Assembly (NCBI RefSeq): GCF_025398735.1
Contig: NZ_CP104694.1
Location: 4,179,001 to 4,243,000, forward strand
Reading direction: 5' to 3'
Origin: Tahibacter amnicola
GTDB lineage: Bacteria; Pseudomonadota; Gammaproteobacteria; Xanthomonadales; Rhodanobacteraceae
DNA length: 64,000 nt
In this document: one piece after another, positions 1 through 10,628 of the stretch
Layout: every line of letters starts with the position of its first letter
Position numbering within the stretch: position 1 is the first letter of the stretch
Position numbers and translations under genes: made by a program
The notes under the pieces: model-generated
Seen by the model: the letters and a program-made list of their open reading frames with translations, nothing else
The model's database searches: none
What the model was told of the DNA's origin: nothing

Positions 1-880
1 GCCCCCTGCGCTTGGCTTCATACAGCAATCGATCGGCGTTTTCCAAGAGGTCGCGGCCATCGCCCAGGTCAGGGACGCGCTCGACCGCGCCAATGCTGAT
101 GCTGACCCGCGGTCCGGTGCTGGATTTCACGTGCGGCAGGTCAAGCCGCCGCACGGCCTGCAGCAGCTGGCTGGCATGGCTATCCATCTCACCGGTGCTG
201 CCGGCTGCACGGACGATGACAAATTCCTCGCCGCCGTAGCGGGCGGCCAGGTCGCCCGCGCGCTGACAGGATTCCTGCAGGGCCGTCGCCACCCGGCGCA
301 GGCAGTCGTCGCCCGGTCCATGGCCGTAGTGGTCGTTGTATTGCTTGAAGTGATCGATATCGACCAGGAGCACGCCCACTGGCAGGCGCTGTTCGAAGGC
401 CGCGGCGGCGCGCCGCGCCCACTCCTCGTCGAACCGGCGACGGTTGGCGATGCCCGTCAGCCCGTCGATCAGCGCGCGTTGTTCCAGCAGATCGCGCTGC
501 CGCTTGAGCTCCAGGTGCGTGCGCACCCGCGCCCGCACGATGGGCGGGCTGATCGGCTTGGTAATGTAGTCGACCGCGCCAGCGGCAAAACCGCGCTCCT
601 CCTCGCCGACTTCGCTGAGCGCGGTGACGAAGATGACGGGCACATCGCGCGTGGCCGGCTGCGCCTTGAGCCGGCGCAGCAGCTCAAAGCCATCCAGCCC
701 CGGCATCACGACATCAAGCAGGATCAGGTCGGCCGGCAACGCCATGGCAAGACCAAGAGCACGCTCGCCGTCGGTCGCAAAACGCAGGTCGTAAGCCCCC
801 TGCAGCGCTTCCGCCAGCACCCGCACATTCGCCGGTTCGTCGTCGACGATGAGGACTCGCGGAACGCTGCCCGGATTCAC
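1..880 (-). CDS. REC-GGDEF diguanylate cyclase response regulator (3' end outside window)
   Basis: Two-component output protein predicted to make cyclic di-GMP from two GTP in the cytoplasm. An N-terminal receiver (about residues 8-125) has the phospho-acceptor Asp56 in LILLD and Lys108 in TKP. A GGDEF domain follows from about residue 138, with an intact GGEEF active site (216-220), metal-binding Asp174 in LLVDIDHF, and an RxxD inhibitory site (Arg207-Asp210) five residues before GGEEF, so product inhibition is expected. The GTG start overlaps the stop of the hybrid kinase upstream as GTGA, so the two are translationally coupled and the kinase's phosphorelay is the likely input. The reading frame is open to position 1; about 293 residues are visible and only the end of the GGDEF domain is missing. 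A PleD/WspR-type role is inferred from domain order. Confidence 0.93.
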   Translation of the reverse strand, partial: MNPGSVPRVLIVDDEPANVRVLAEALQGAYDLRFATDGERALGLAMALPADLILLDVVMPGLDGFELLRRLKAQPATRDVPVIFVTALSEVGEEERGFAAGAVDYITKPISPPIVRARVRTHLELKRQRDLLEQRALIDGLTGIANRRRFDEEWARRAAAAFEQRLPVGVLLVDIDHFKQYNDHYGHGPGDDCLRRVATALQESCQRAGDLAARYGGEEFVIVRAAGSTGEMDSHASQLLQAVRRLDLPHVKSSTGPRVSISIGAVERVPDLGDGRDLLENADRLLYEAKRRG

Positions 881-3800
881 GACCCGACTCCGGCGGGCGC
901 CACGGATTTCCACGCGCGCAGCGCGGCGGCGTAATCGAGTTGATCGATGGCAGACTGCAGCGGCGCCAGCTGCACGCGCTCGGCCGCATCGAGGTGCTGC
1001 AGCAGCCGCGCGAGCGTGGTGCCCGCCTCCAGGCTGCTGCCCTCCAGCTCGCCGGCGAGCTGCTGCCAGAGCAGCGCGGTCGTCGCCATATCGCCGGTGG
1101 ATATCGGTGCGGCCTGCTCCGGTCCCGGCAAGGTGGCAGCAGCCAGCTCGGCCAGCGCGCTGCCCAGTTCGCGCAGCGAGGATTCACTGGGGGTGGCGTG
1201 ACGCAGCGCCGCTTCCACGCTGGCCGCCGCCGACGCCACCCGCTGCGCACACAGGGTGGCCGCGGCGCCCTTTACCGTGTGCGCCAGGTCCTGTGCGACG
1301 GTGAGATGCCCCTGGGCCAGCGCCTGGCCGATCTTGTCGGCGGTGTCGGCGTGGCGCGCACGAAAATCTGCCAGCAGCCGCCAGAGCAGGTCGCGCTTGC
1401 CATTGACCCTGTCCAGCGCCGCCGCCAGGTCGACGCCGGCCACGGCCGTCAGCGGTGCCGCATCGTCTGCCGGGCGTGCCGCGGAGGCGACTGACATCTC
1501 GTGCGGCAACCAGCGCGCCAGCGTGCGCAGGAGACGCGACTCTTCGATTGGCTTGGAGAGATAGTCATCCATGCCGGCGTCGAGGAATCGCTTACGGTCG
1601 CTGGCCAGCGCGTGGGCCGTCAGCGCAATGACGGGAATCGTGGCAAGCCGCGCGTCGCGCTTGAGTCGTCGTGTGGTTTCCATGCCGTCCATCTCGGGCA
1701 TCTGCACGTCCATCAACACGACGTCATACGGGGAAAGCTCAAGCCGTTGCAAGGCCTCCAGGCCGTTGCCGGCGCAGTCGACGGCGAGTCCTGCATCGCG
1801 CAGCAGCTCCTGCGCGACCTGGCGATTGATCGGGTTGTCTTCCACGAGCAGCACGCGGCCGCCCTGTGGAAAACGATACGTCGCGCCCGGCGCCTCGCCG
1901 GAGGCACTCATGCGCAAGCCACCGGCGGTGCCCAGCGCCTGGAGCGCGGCGTCGTGCAGCGTGGAGGGGCTGATGGGTTTGTGCAGGAAAACATCCACGC
2001 CGGCGCGCTCCGCCGCCTGCATCAACGTGGTATCGCCGTACGCAGTGGCCATCACCACGCCCGGCCGCGGCAAGCCGCGACGGTTGATTTCCGCGACGGC
2101 GGCCAGGCCATCCATTCCGGGCAGTTTCCAGTCCAGCAGCAGGAGGTCGAAGGGCGGATCGGCACTGCTCATCCGCGCGAGGGCGGTCTCGGCCGATTCG
2201 GCCAGCGAGACATCGAAGCGCAACGCCTCGAGCATGGTGCCGAAGACTTCCCGCGTGGTCGCATTGTCGTCCACCACCAGGGCACGCAGACCGACCGGCG
2301 CGTCGCTGTGGGCAATGGCTGGTGCCTTCGCATCCGCCACTTCCAGCGGCACTTCAAACCAGAAGGTGCTGCCGCGCCCCCGCTCGCTGTCACAGCCCAT
2401 CTGGCCACCCATCGCCTCGACCAGACGTTTGCAGATGGCCAGTCCCAGCCCCGCTCCGCCATGCTTTCGCGTGTCCGAGGCATCCAGCTGCGAGAACGGC
2501 TGGAACAGCCGGCCCAGGTCTTCGCGGGCGATTCCCGGTCCGCTGTCGTGCACCGAGCAGCGCAGCAGCGCCCGGGCCCGTTCCTGGCTCGGCGCGCAGC
2601 CGATGTCCACGATCACTTCGCCGCGCGGGGTGAACTTGATAGCGTTGGTGACCAGGTTGATGAGCACCTGCTGCAGGCGAAGGGAATCGCCGATCAGGCT
2701 GCGGGGTACTTCCGGCGCGATGGAGAACAGCACTTCCAGGTGCTTGTCCCGCGCGCGCTCGCCGACCAGGGCCGACAGGTCGGTGACGATCTGGTCCAGG
2801 TTGAACGCATCACTCGTCAGGTCGAGCCTGCCGGCTTCGATGCGGGACAAATCCAGCACGTCGTCGATGATTCCCAACAGCAGGCGCGCGGACGACTGCA
2901 GCTGGCCGAGCAGGCCGCGCTGGCGCGGATCGAGGATGGTCTTTCCGAGCAGCGTCGCCATGCCGATCACGGCGTTCATCGGCGTGCGTATCTCGTGACT
3001 CATATTGGCCAGGAACTGGCTCTTGGCCCGGTTGGCCGACTCGGCCTGTTCCTTGGCGTCTTCCAGCTCGCGCTCGAAGCGACGCTGCGCGGTCACGTCC
3101 CGGGCAATACCGTCGGTGCCGACGACATTCCCATCCGCATCGTGCAAGGGCACTTCTGATAGCTCGATCCGGTGCACCTCGTCATCCGCGTCGCGCACTT
3201 CGATTTCCAGGCTGCGCGCACCGCGGGCGGGACCGGCAGCCATGCGTTCGCGCGCCTGCCGGTTCACCGCGGCATCGGTGAGGAGTGACTCTTCCCGGGC
3301 GGCAAAGGTTTGCGGATCAAAACCGAGCACCCTCCGCACGGAATCACTGACGGACGTGAGGCGGCCCGTGCCATCGCGGCCATATACAAAGTAGGTGTCG
3401 AGCTGGTCCAGCAGGCGGCGGAACTTCTGCTCGTGCTCGGCCAGCGCCTGCTCCGCCTGGCGGCTGCGCTCGCGCTGGCGCTCGAGCATTGCCGTGACCC
3501 AGGAAAGCACCGCCCCGAGCACGGCCAGCAGCACGGCCACGAACGCTCCCTGGGCATACAGCTGCCGGCGCACGTCGGTGGTGAACGAGCGGAACAACGC
3601 CGGACTTACCGCGAAATGCGCCACGCCCAGCAGCTCCGCGGAACTGGGGTGATACAAGGCGATATCCGCGCGAAAGGCGTCTTCTGGCGGACGTTCCAGG
3701 CTGCGGTCGAGGCTGCCCCTGGCGGCGTCGATGACGTCGTAGTCCAGCTCCAGTCCGATCCCCGCAAAGAAGGCTTCGCCGGTCTGGCCGTCGCGCAGGA

Positions 3801-4059
3801 GGAACAGTTGGTCCAGGGCCTCAGCCACGCGACGCTGCCGGTCGGCCGCGTCGCCTCGCGCGAGTGCATCGGCCAGAAGCCCGGACTGGGATTGGGCCAG
3901 CACCTGCGCCTGCTCGGTCGCCGCCAGGTGCAGTCGCGGTTGCAGCAGCAGGTTCCAGTAGGCGACCAGTGCCCCTTCCAGGATGACCGCCAGCAGCAGG
4001 AAGGCCACCCCGATGACGACCGGGATGCGGCGAGGCATTCCGTTCGTCCGCGCGCTCAT
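877..4059 (-). CDS. Hybrid sensor histidine kinase with PAS, two receivers and Hpt domain
   Basis: Inner-membrane phosphorelay kinase of 1060 residues. Visible in order: transmembrane segment 1 (about 12-35), a periplasmic sensor region, segment 2 (about 168-192), a PAS domain (about 205-325), a HisKA dimerisation domain with [14 protein letters not shown] (His near 355), an HATPase with the N and G boxes, a receiver (ALVVDDNA; Asp in [10 protein letters not shown]), a second receiver ([12 protein letters not shown]; Asp in [12 protein letters not shown]), and a C-terminal Hpt with LAHTVKGA (His near 926). This is the BarA/TorS-style tripartite layout, so phosphate can pass His-Asp-His-Asp to a separate regulator. 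The next gene, a REC-GGDEF protein overlapping by 4 nt, is the obvious recipient. Its own start overlaps the preceding small secreted-protein gene as ATGA, making a three-gene operon. Confidence 0.95.
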   Translation of the reverse strand: MSARTNGMPRRIPVVIGVAFLLLAVILEGALVAYWNLLLQPRLHLAATEQAQVLAQSQSGLLADALARGDAADRQRRVAEALDQLFLLRDGQTGEAFFAGIGLELDYDVIDAARGSLDRSLERPPEDAFRADIALYHPSSAELLGVAHFAVSPALFRSFTTDVRRQLYAQGAFVAVLLAVLGAVLSWVTAMLERQRERSRQAEQALAEHEQKFRRLLDQLDTYFVYGRDGTGRLTSVSDSVRRVLGFDPQTFAAREESLLTDAAVNRQARERMAAGPARGARSLEIEVRDADDEVHRIELSEVPLHDADGNVVGTDGIARDVTAQRRFERELEDAKEQAESANRAKSQFLANMSHEIRTPMNAVIGMATLLGKTILDPRQRGLLGQLQSSARLLLGIIDDVLDLSRIEAGRLDLTSDAFNLDQIVTDLSALVGERARDKHLEVLFSIAPEVPRSLIGDSLRLQQVLINLVTNAIKFTPRGEVIVDIGCAPSQERARALLRCSVHDSGPGIAREDLGRLFQPFSQLDASDTRKHGGAGLGLAICKRLVEAMGGQMGCDSERGRGSTFWFEVPLEVADAKAPAIAHSDAPVGLRALVVDDNATTREVFGTMLEALRFDVSLAESAETALARMSSADPPFDLLLLDWKLPGMDGLAAVAEINRRGLPRPGVVMATAYGDTTLMQAAERAGVDVFLHKPISPSTLHDAALQALGTAGGLRMSASGEAPGATYRFPQGGRVLLVEDNPINRQVAQELLRDAGLAVDCAGNGLEALQRLELSPYDVVLMDVQMPEMDGMETTRRLKRDARLATIPVIALTAHALASDRKRFLDAGMDDYLSKPIEESRLLRTLARWLPHEMSVASAARPADDAAPLTAVAGVDLAAALDRVNGKRDLLWRLLADFRARHADTADKIGQALAQGHLTVAQDLAHTVKGAAATLCAQRVASAAASVEAALRHATPSESSLRELGSALAELAAATLPGPEQAAPISTGDMATTALLWQQLAGELEGSSLEAGTTLARLLQHLDAAERVQLAPLQSAIDQLDYAAALRAWKSVAPAGVGS

Positions 4060-4766
4060 CGATGCACCTTCGCCACCTGCACAAAGAAGGGTTTCAGCTC
4101 GATGCCGGCGGCCTCCAGTGTCGTGAGGTTGAGGAAGGGCTGCACCTTGGCCTCGACGGCAAGGCCGGCTGGAATACCGCGCTCCACATCCCCTTCGAAG
4201 GGCGAGTAGACGATGACGTGATGGGCGATGCTCCAGTCCACCAGGGCCTGCACATCCGCCGATTTCAGGCGCGTCGCCAGGAATACGGCGGCAGGCGGCG
4301 TTGCCGTGCCGGTCGGCAGGTCGCTGCTGACGACCATTTCCACGGGCATGTCGCGGATCCGCGCGGCGTCCGGTGCGCCGGAATTGCTGAGCACGGCCTC
4401 CACTTCGGCCTTGCGCTGCATGTCGGCCAGGTATACCAGCACGGTCAGGCGGCCCTCGGCCGCCTTGCGTTCAAGGCTGACATCGGCGGCCATCAGGGAT
4501 CGGAACAGGCGGGCGCCGGCGCGCAGGCGGCGATCATCGGTGCCGTCGGCGCTGACGCCGACCGTCGCACAGGCCAGGCCGACCGCCAGCAACCAGGGCA
4601 AGGCCCGCACCAGCGAACGCCAGAATTGCCGCTGCCAACCGGTAACATTCCGGGTCGGACCCCGGCCGGGCGACAAGCTTGGCAGTGGCGAACGATCCGG
4701 CATTGAATTCCAGTCTGGCGGCGATTGGCCGCCCAGCATCGTGTCATTGGGGATGGTGGATGACAA
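4056..4766 (-). CDS. Secreted or membrane-anchored YfiR-like protein
   Basis: A 236-residue protein with a basic N terminus and one hydrophobic stretch (about 52-73), consistent with a signal peptide or anchor. The mature part ends with a pattern of FEGDVERG, a PFLN motif, then [10 protein letters not shown] and VAKV. This recalls the C terminus of YfiR/DUF4154 periplasmic proteins, which control diguanylate cyclases. The likeness is by eye and only moderate. It is first in the operon, and its stop overlaps the hybrid kinase start as ATGA. A small periplasmic ligand-binding or inhibitory partner for the kinase's sensor region is a reasonable inference. Start is uncertain: in-frame Met10 or Met22 would still leave the hydrophobic segment. 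Confidence 0.7.
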   Translation of the reverse strand: MSSTIPNDTMLGGQSPPDWNSMPDRSPLPSLSPGRGPTRNVTGWQRQFWRSLVRALPWLLAVGLACATVGVSADGTDDRRLRAGARLFRSLMAADVSLERKAAEGRLTVLVYLADMQRKAEVEAVLSNSGAPDAARIRDMPVEMVVSSDLPTGTATPPAAVFLATRLKSADVQALVDWSIAHHVIVYSPFEGDVERGIPAGLAVEAKVQPFLNLTTLEAAGIELKPFFVQVAKVHR

Positions 4767-4939
4767 TCGTGGAGAAATTAAGGAAGGTCACTTCCGCCGG
4801 ATCGCGTACATTCCGCCCCCCACCGGCGCCCTTCGCAGCCGGTGCACCGACAAATGTGCAGATTCCTGCCGGCTCTTGACTCGGTCCGCGTCCGGACGCA
4901 AAAGCAGGCAGCGCCACCGCACCACAGGGAGATCACTGC

Positions 4940-5662
4940 GTGAAAGCAACGGCCGCCCCACCAACGCGCGAACCGACGCGTCGCGTGCTGATCATCGAAG
5001 ACGAACCCAGCCTCGCGGCCCTGCTGGCCGAAACGCTCGCGGCCGAGAGCTACGACGTGAGCGTGCTGGCCGAAGGCGGCGGTGCTGCGGACTGGGTACG
5101 CCGCAATTCGCCAGCCCTGGTGCTGCTGGATCTCAACCTTCCCGACCGCGACGGCTTCACGGTGTGCCGCGAGATTCGCGCGTTCTCCAGCGTGCCCCTG
5201 ATCATGATCACCGCCCGGGTCGAGGAGATTGACCGCCTGCTCGGCCTGGAGATGGGTGCCGACGACTACATCTGCAAACCCTTTCTGCCGCGCGAGGTGG
5301 TCGCACGCGTCCGCGCCCTGCTCCGGCGCGTGCTGGAATGGCGCGACGCCAAGCCCGACAGCGTGCTGAGTCTGGACGAATCGCGTTTCGAGGCGCATTG
5401 GCGCGGGGTGATGCTGGACCTGACGCCGGTCGAGTTCCGTCTGCTGCGCGCCCTGGGCCAGCACCCCGGGCGCGTGCTGTCGCGGGCGCAACTCCTGGAT
5501 GCCATCTACGTGGATGACCGGGCCGTCAGCGACCGCACCATTGACAGCCATATCAAGAACCTGCGTCGCAAGATCAGCGACGTGAGCGGTGGCGACGATC
5601 CGCTCGAGTCGGTCTACGGCGTCGGGTACAAACTCGACCCCTCCGCCGCCAGGGGCCGCTGA
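4940..5662 (+). CDS. OmpR/BaeR-family response regulator
   Basis: DNA-binding two-component regulator of 240 residues. The receiver (about 15-125) has the acidic pair in IIEDE, Asp64 in VLLDLNLPD and Lys near 114 in DDYICKPF. A C-terminal winged helix (about 140-235) ends with SVYGVGYKL. The stretch ITARVEEIDRLLGLEMGADDYICKPF closely matches BaeR, so a cell-envelope stress role is possible, but no BaeS-like kinase is adjacent. The GTG start is 6-7 nt after GGGAGA. It is divergent from the kinase operon (173 bp shared region) and followed by a Ser/Thr kinase gene 76 bp downstream, so the partner kinase is either elsewhere or the divergent hybrid kinase. Confidence 0.93.
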   Translation: MKATAAPPTREPTRRVLIIEDEPSLAALLAETLAAESYDVSVLAEGGGAADWVRRNSPALVLLDLNLPDRDGFTVCREIRAFSSVPLIMITARVEEIDRLLGLEMGADDYICKPFLPREVVARVRALLRRVLEWRDAKPDSVLSLDESRFEAHWRGVMLDLTPVEFRLLRALGQHPGRVLSRAQLLDAIYVDDRAVSDRTIDSHIKNLRRKISDVSGGDDPLESVYGVGYKLDPSAARGR

Positions 5663-5738
5663 GCGGACACCGGCAAATTTCGACCGCCGGCACAAACCGG
5701 CCTGGACCTCGCCAGCTGCGCTACCGTAAAAGCCGGGT

Positions 5739-8348
5739 ATGCCCACTGATATCTCGTTCCTGGTGCCGGGCGGCGCGCTGGCCGGACCGCTCTTCGCCTC
5801 GCTGATGAGCGAGGCGCGGCACCGGCATCGGCTTGAACCGGGAACCGTGGTCGACAAATACCGGGTCGTGGACGAGATCGGTTGCGGCGGATCGAGCGTG
5901 GTCTATCGTGCCGAGCGCTGTGACGGCATCTACCAGCAGACCGTCGCCCTCAAGGTCATTGGCGCCAGCGCCGCGGCGAACGTGCTGGGCGAGCGCGACC
6001 ACCTGGCCCTGCTCAGTCATCACGCGATCGCACGACTGTTTGACGCCGGTGCCTTGCCCAGCGGGGATGTGTGGCTGGCAATCGAATACATCGAAGGCCA
6101 GCCGCTGGACGCCTGGGCGCAATCCACTCAGGCAGCCTGGCGCGCGCGGCTGGAGATGTTGCTGATCATCTGCGATGCCGTGCAGTACGCCCACAGCCGG
6201 CTGATCGTGCACCGGGACATCAAGCCGGCCAATATCCTGGTCGATGCCAATGCCATGCCGCGCATCCTTGATTTCGGCATCGCCGCTCGGCTGGACCAGG
6301 TGGAAGCAAACTCACCCGTCGCATTCACGCCCAGCTACGCCAGCCCTGAGCAGATTCGCGGCGAGCTGGCGACAACCGCGACCGACATCTTCCAGCTCGG
6401 CCGGCTGCTGCAGAAGCTAACCCACCTGCCGGCCGTCGACGCGGGGCCACCCACGCAGCGATTGCCACGACTTCTCGAACGGAACCTGGCGGCCGTGGCA
6501 GACAAGGCGACGGCACCCCGCGCTGACGCGCGTTACGCCTCCGTCACCGAGTTTGCGGCGGATCTTCGTCGCGCGCTCAAGGGACATCCGGTCCAGGCCC
6601 GGCCCTGGTCACTGCGCCGGCGGCTGGAATATTTCGTCGCCCGCCACTGGCTGCCGCTGGGCGCCGGTGTCGGTGTCGCTGCACTGCTCGCGGTCATCGC
6701 CGCCGTGTCAGCGCACCGCGTCGCCCTCGAACGCGACTTCGCCTGGCGCGAGGCCCGGTCGAGCTACGAAACCAGCCGTTTCTTCGTCGAACTGTTCAGC
6801 GAAGCGGCCCGCCAGACGACCGGCCCAGCCAAGGACGTGCTCGCGGAAGCCCCGGCGCGGGCCGAGCGGCACGCGGCGACACGGCCGGTCGTCATGTCGG
6901 GACTCCTGCACAGCCTCGGCGCCGCCTATGTCCAGGCCGGGCGTTTCGCAGATGCCCGCGGCGCTCTGGAGAAAGCCGTCGCCCTGCGCCGCGAAGGAGG
7001 CCCCGAATCCCGCCTGCTGTTGGCCCAATCGCTGGCACAGCTGGCCTATGTGCTCCACTTCGACGGGGAATTTGCCCGCACCCGCGCGCTGGCCAACGAG
7101 GCCGCCGCACTGGTGGACGAAGGGGGCCAACCTCAGGACCACGTCCGCGCGCTCAACACGCTCAACCTGCTGCTCGTCACCCTTGGTCGCTATGCCGAGG
7201 CCAGTCGGTACACCGAGCAGGCCGTCGCGCTCAGCCGCGCCCTTTCCGGACTGGAAGGCACCGAGCATCTCGATGCCCTGCGCAACCGCGCGCACCTGTC
7301 GATGTCGCTGTCGTACGTCGACGCGGCGCAAAAGCAACTGCACGACATTGTGGATCGCATGGAAGCCATCTTCGGCGCCGACGCGCCGAATACGCTGGAT
7401 GAGCGCATCCAGCTGCACAGCGCCTACGCCATGCGCGGTGACCTGCAGCCGGCCGGGCAATTCTTCGCGTCACTGCTGTCTGGTGACCGCCCGCTTTCGG
7501 GCGATGCGGCGTACCACCGGCATTCCGCCCAGTACCACCTGGCCATGGTGAAGCATTACCAGGGTCGCTGGGCCGAATCGGCCGGCCTGTATGACGCGGC
7601 ACTCAAAGCCCTCCTGACCCTGGAGAACGGCACGGGCGGACCGCATTGGGCTGCCGACTCCATCAACGTGGCGGGAGCACACGCCGATCGCGGCGATGTC
7701 GCCAAGGCAACGCGGCATCTGCGAGACGCACTGGCCAGTGCCGAGCGATCGCTGCCCGAAGGGGTGGCGCTGGCGATCAACCGCTATGCCCTCGGGCACC
7801 ACCTGCTCAGCCTGGGACCGGATCCCGAAGGCGCGCACCTGCTGCAACGGGGCTGTACGGTCATCCTGGCCAGCTTTGTCGCCGGATCGCTGCGTGCAAG
7901 CCAGTGTCACGCTGCCCTGGCGCAGATGCTGCTGCACCAGGGACGGCACGCGGAAGCAGCTGCCGAGCTGGACGCTGCCGAGCGCCTGGTCGACCACGGT
8001 GCGCGGCTTGATCAGGCTCGCGTTCTCGCCGACGTCGCCCTCCTCCGCGCCAGCCTGGCGAAATCGCTCGGGCACGAGCCTCGCACCCTGCAGTCGTCCT
8101 ACGAAACCGCGCGGGACCGGCTGACGAGTGCGTACGGTTCAGCCCATCCGCTCGTCGCCGATGTCGAGGTCCTGCTGGCCGAACACCTGGCCACCACCGA
8201 TCCGGCGAGCGCCAGCCGCCATCTTGCCCACGCGCTTCCGGTGATGCTCCAGGCACACGCCGAGTCATCGGCCCGCCGACGTGCGGCCGTGGCCCTGGCC
8301 GCCGAACTCGGCGTTGCCGTCCCCGATGACGTGGCATCGCACCGCTGA
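5739..8348 (+). CDS. Membrane-anchored Hanks-type Ser/Thr protein kinase with TPR region
   Basis: Kinase of 869 residues. The catalytic domain (about 40-290) has a glycine-rich loop GCGGSSVVY (48-56), Lys72 in VALKVI, the HRD loop VHRDIKPANILVD (Asp160) and DFG (178-180), so it looks active. A single transmembrane helix lies near 305-327 (WLPLGAGVGVAALLAVIAAV), putting the kinase in the cytoplasm. The remaining 530 residues are helical, Ala/Leu-rich repeats of TPR type, probably periplasmic and for protein binding. This kinase-TM-TPR design is frequent in Xanthomonadales and myxobacteria; targets are unknown. A second start at Met23 (MSEARHRH) is possible. It converges with the Fnr-type regulator gene with only 3 bp between the stops. 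Confidence 0.93.
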   Translation: MPTDISFLVPGGALAGPLFASLMSEARHRHRLEPGTVVDKYRVVDEIGCGGSSVVYRAERCDGIYQQTVALKVIGASAAANVLGERDHLALLSHHAIARLFDAGALPSGDVWLAIEYIEGQPLDAWAQSTQAAWRARLEMLLIICDAVQYAHSRLIVHRDIKPANILVDANAMPRILDFGIAARLDQVEANSPVAFTPSYASPEQIRGELATTATDIFQLGRLLQKLTHLPAVDAGPPTQRLPRLLERNLAAVADKATAPRADARYASVTEFAADLRRALKGHPVQARPWSLRRRLEYFVARHWLPLGAGVGVAALLAVIAAVSAHRVALERDFAWREARSSYETSRFFVELFSEAARQTTGPAKDVLAEAPARAERHAATRPVVMSGLLHSLGAAYVQAGRFADARGALEKAVALRREGGPESRLLLAQSLAQLAYVLHFDGEFARTRALANEAAALVDEGGQPQDHVRALNTLNLLLVTLGRYAEASRYTEQAVALSRALSGLEGTEHLDALRNRAHLSMSLSYVDAAQKQLHDIVDRMEAIFGADAPNTLDERIQLHSAYAMRGDLQPAGQFFASLLSGDRPLSGDAAYHRHSAQYHLAMVKHYQGRWAESAGLYDAALKALLTLENGTGGPHWAADSINVAGAHADRGDVAKATRHLRDALASAERSLPEGVALAINRYALGHHLLSLGPDPEGAHLLQRGCTVILASFVAGSLRASQCHAALAQMLLHQGRHAEAAAELDAAERLVDHGARLDQARVLADVALLRASLAKSLGHEPRTLQSSYETARDRLTSAYGSAHPLVADVEVLLAEHLATTDPASASRHLAHALPVMLQAHAESSARRRAAVALAAELGVAVPDDVASHR

Positions 8349-8351
8349 TGG

Positions 8352-9080
8352 TCAGTGCCATGCGCGGGGGATGCGCAACAGCATGCGTAGCGCGTCCGGT
8401 TCCGCCAACCGCACATTCCGGCGCGCCACCTGGATGAGGCCCAGCGCATGCAGACGGGACAGCACACGCGTCACCGTTTCCAGCTGCAGTGCCAGATAGT
8501 TCCCGATATCCGCGCGCGTCATGCGCAACAGCAGGGTATCGGCGCTGCAGCCCTGGGCTCGCTGGCACTCGGACAGTTCCAGCAGGAATGCGGCGACGCG
8601 CTGCTCGGCGTTGTAATGGCCCAGCTGCAGCCGCCAGCGGTTGTCGTGCTGAATCTGCCCAGCCATCAGCACCGCCATCCGCTGCCAGAACCCCGGCAAC
8701 TGCGCCTCGACGGTATCGAAACGGTCAGCCGGCAACTCCCAGAGATACGACATGTCCAGCGCCTGCGCGTCGCAGCCGTAGCTGGCGCCGGAAAGACCGT
8801 CCGCCCCCAGCAAGTCGCCGCGCTCGGCAAAACCCGTGATGGACTCGCACCCGTCTTCGTTCACGACGACGGTCTTGAACAGGCCGCAGTGAACCAGGAA
8901 CAGGGCATGGAGCGGCTGTCCGCTGCGGAACACATACTGCCGGCGCCGTACACGCCTACGCTCCAGACCCAACGCTTCGCACAGCGCCAGCACCTGCTGG
9001 CCGGACGGCATGGCACGGACCGCCGCGGGCCCTTCGGCCAGCCACTGGCGCGAGGAAGTGTGAGCCGCTGTCGGCCGCAT
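8352..9080 (-). CDS. Crp/Fnr-family transcriptional regulator
   Basis: A 242-residue cyclic-nucleotide-binding-fold regulator with a C-terminal winged helix-turn-helix. The recognition helix reads LETVTRVLSRL (Glu201, Thr204, Arg205), the E..(S/T)R arrangement of FNR, which predicts binding to TTGAT-N4-ATCAA. It lacks the N-terminal cysteine cluster that holds FNR's 4Fe-4S centre; cysteines are only at 34, 65, 78, 103, 172 and 178. A direct Fe-S oxygen sensor is therefore unlikely, and a Dnr-like or other effector is more probable. The ATG at 9080 has GGAGG seven bases upstream; a longer GTG start at 9140 has none. The gene lies 168 bp downstream of the phosphoribosyltransferase-hydrolase fusion on the same strand, whose upstream region carries a matching box. 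Confidence 0.92.
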   Translation of the reverse strand: MRPTAAHTSSRQWLAEGPAAVRAMPSGQQVLALCEALGLERRRVRRRQYVFRSGQPLHALFLVHCGLFKTVVVNEDGCESITGFAERGDLLGADGLSGASYGCDAQALDMSYLWELPADRFDTVEAQLPGFWQRMAVLMAGQIQHDNRWRLQLGHYNAEQRVAAFLLELSECQRAQGCSADTLLLRMTRADIGNYLALQLETVTRVLSRLHALGLIQVARRNVRLAEPDALRMLLRIPRAWH

Positions 9081-9248
9081 ACCGGCGCCTCCGTCCCGTG
9101 TGTGCAGGTCTGTCCGGGTAGTAACGGCGCTGCCGGACACAGGCGGGGCCCGGCGGCGCTGCCGCGCGTCGGGTGAGTGTACGCCTCCCTTTCGCGCCTG
9201 CGCCTGCGTCGCCCGGCTGCGTTCTTCCCACAGGCGCGCCGGCCGGCG

Positions 9249-10628
9249 TCAGTGCCGGACCGACAGCCGGCCCGGCGATCGCCGCACGCGGCGTGGCGTG
9301 ACGTCATCATCGACGGATGTCTCCGCCAGCCATCGGCCGAACCAGGCAGCGGCGAGGTGGGCAACCCGGTCCAGGGCGCCGGGCTCTTCGAACAGATGGC
9401 CGGCACCGGGGACGATCGTCAGGTCCTGCGGGCCCGCGAGGTAGGTCAATGCGGCGCGGTTGAGCGCCAGCACCTCGGTGTCGGCACTACCGGCAATGAG
9501 CAATGTAGGTGCCACCACGCGCGCCAGGGCAAGGCTGCCGGCAAGGTCCACGCGGCCGCCACGCGACACCACGGCGGCGACGCGGCCGGGGCGCTCCGCG
9601 GCCAGCACCAGCGCTGCGGCCGCCCCGGTACTGGCGCCAAACAGGCCGATCGGAAGATGCGCCACTTCCCCGTCATGGCCGGCCCAGGTCATTGCCGCAC
9701 CCAGACGCCGCCCCAGCGTTGCAATATCAAAACGGGCGGAACGCCGTTTGTCTTCAGCCTCGGTCAGCAGGTCCAGCAGCAAGGTCGCCAGCCCTTCGCG
9801 GTTAAGCAGGGCCGACACGAAACGGTTGCGCGGACTGTGCCGGCCGCTGCCGCTGCCGTGGGCGAAAATCACCAGGCCGATCGCGTGCGCCGGGATGTCC
9901 AGGTCGCCCTGCAGCGTGACGCCATCCACCTCGACCGCGATGCTGCGCGAGACATTGTCGTGATCCGGGTCATCCGACGTCACGGCGGACTGAGCCAGGA
10001 TGCCCATCACCGTCGCATCGTCGACCGCCGAGAAATCGTCGTAAAACTGCCCGACCGCGTAGAACTCATCCGGCGACCGCAGGCACACCACCTCGTCCGC
10101 CAGCCGCGCGATGGCCGCAAGGCTGTCCGGAGCCGCCACCGGCACGGCGCAGACCAGGCGCGAGGGTTTCTGCTTGCGCGCCATGCGAAGCGCTGCGGCC
10201 ATGGTGGCGCCGGTCGCCAATCCATCGTCAACGACGATGACGCAACGCCCCGCCAATGACAGCGGCGGCACACCCGGCCGATATTCGCGGCGGCGCGCGC
10301 GGATCACCGTCATCTGCTGCTCGATCTCGCGCGCCAGGTACTCCGGACTCGCCAGCGCCACGCCCGTGTCCTCGTTCAACTGCACGCCGCCGTGCTCGTC
10401 CACCGCGCCGATCGCAAACTCCGGGTTGTGCGGCGCCCCGAGCTTGCGCACCAGCACGACGTCAAGGTCACCACCGAGGTGGTCGGCAACGATGCGGCCG
10501 ATCGGCACGCCGCCGCGCGGAATGGCCAGCACGAGCGGATGGCGCCCCTGAAAAGCTCCAAGGGCGCTGGCCAGCAGGCGCGCGGCTTCCGCTCGGTCGG
10601 CAAACGCGTGACGGGAATGCAGCGGCAT
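9249..10628 (-). CDS. Phosphoribosyltransferase fused to alpha/beta hydrolase (dienelactone-hydrolase type)
   Basis: A 459-residue two-domain cytoplasmic protein. The N-terminal half (about 1-215) is a type I phosphoribosyltransferase with the PRPP loop VIVVDDGLATGATM (129-143). The C-terminal half (about 240-445) is an alpha/beta hydrolase with nucleophile elbow GLFGASTG, an acid in IAGSADTEV and His in PGAGHLFEEPG. Each half is also known as a separate family. Similar fusions are known in hypoxia-linked gene sets such as the mycobacterial DosR regulon; that parallel is from memory. The ATG at 10628 has GCGGAGGTG just upstream, so the longer frame to 10694 is not favoured. An FNR-type box lies 161-174 bp upstream. 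Substrates of both domains are unknown. Confidence 0.88.
   Translation of the reverse strand: MPLHSRHAFADRAEAARLLASALGAFQGRHPLVLAIPRGGVPIGRIVADHLGGDLDVVLVRKLGAPHNPEFAIGAVDEHGGVQLNEDTGVALASPEYLAREIEQQMTVIRARRREYRPGVPPLSLAGRCVIVVDDGLATGATMAAALRMARKQKPSRLVCAVPVAAPDSLAAIARLADEVVCLRSPDEFYAVGQFYDDFSAVDDATVMGILAQSAVTSDDPDHDNVSRSIAVEVDGVTLQGDLDIPAHAIGLVIFAHGSGSGRHSPRNRFVSALLNREGLATLLLDLLTEAEDKRRSARFDIATLGRRLGAAMTWAGHDGEVAHLPIGLFGASTGAAAALVLAAERPGRVAAVVSRGGRVDLAGSLALARVVAPTLLIAGSADTEVLALNRAALTYLAGPQDLTIVPGAGHLFEEPGALDRVAHLAAAWFGRWLAETSVDDDVTPRRVRRSPGRLSVRH

Noticed and set aside
1501-3159. Long open frame on the plus strand opposite the hybrid kinase gene
   Set aside because: It mirrors the kinase codons, has no ribosome site or family motif, and is a product of high GC third positions.
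8352-9080. Calling the Crp/Fnr protein an oxygen-sensing FNR
   Set aside because: The N-terminal cysteine cluster for the 4Fe-4S centre is absent.
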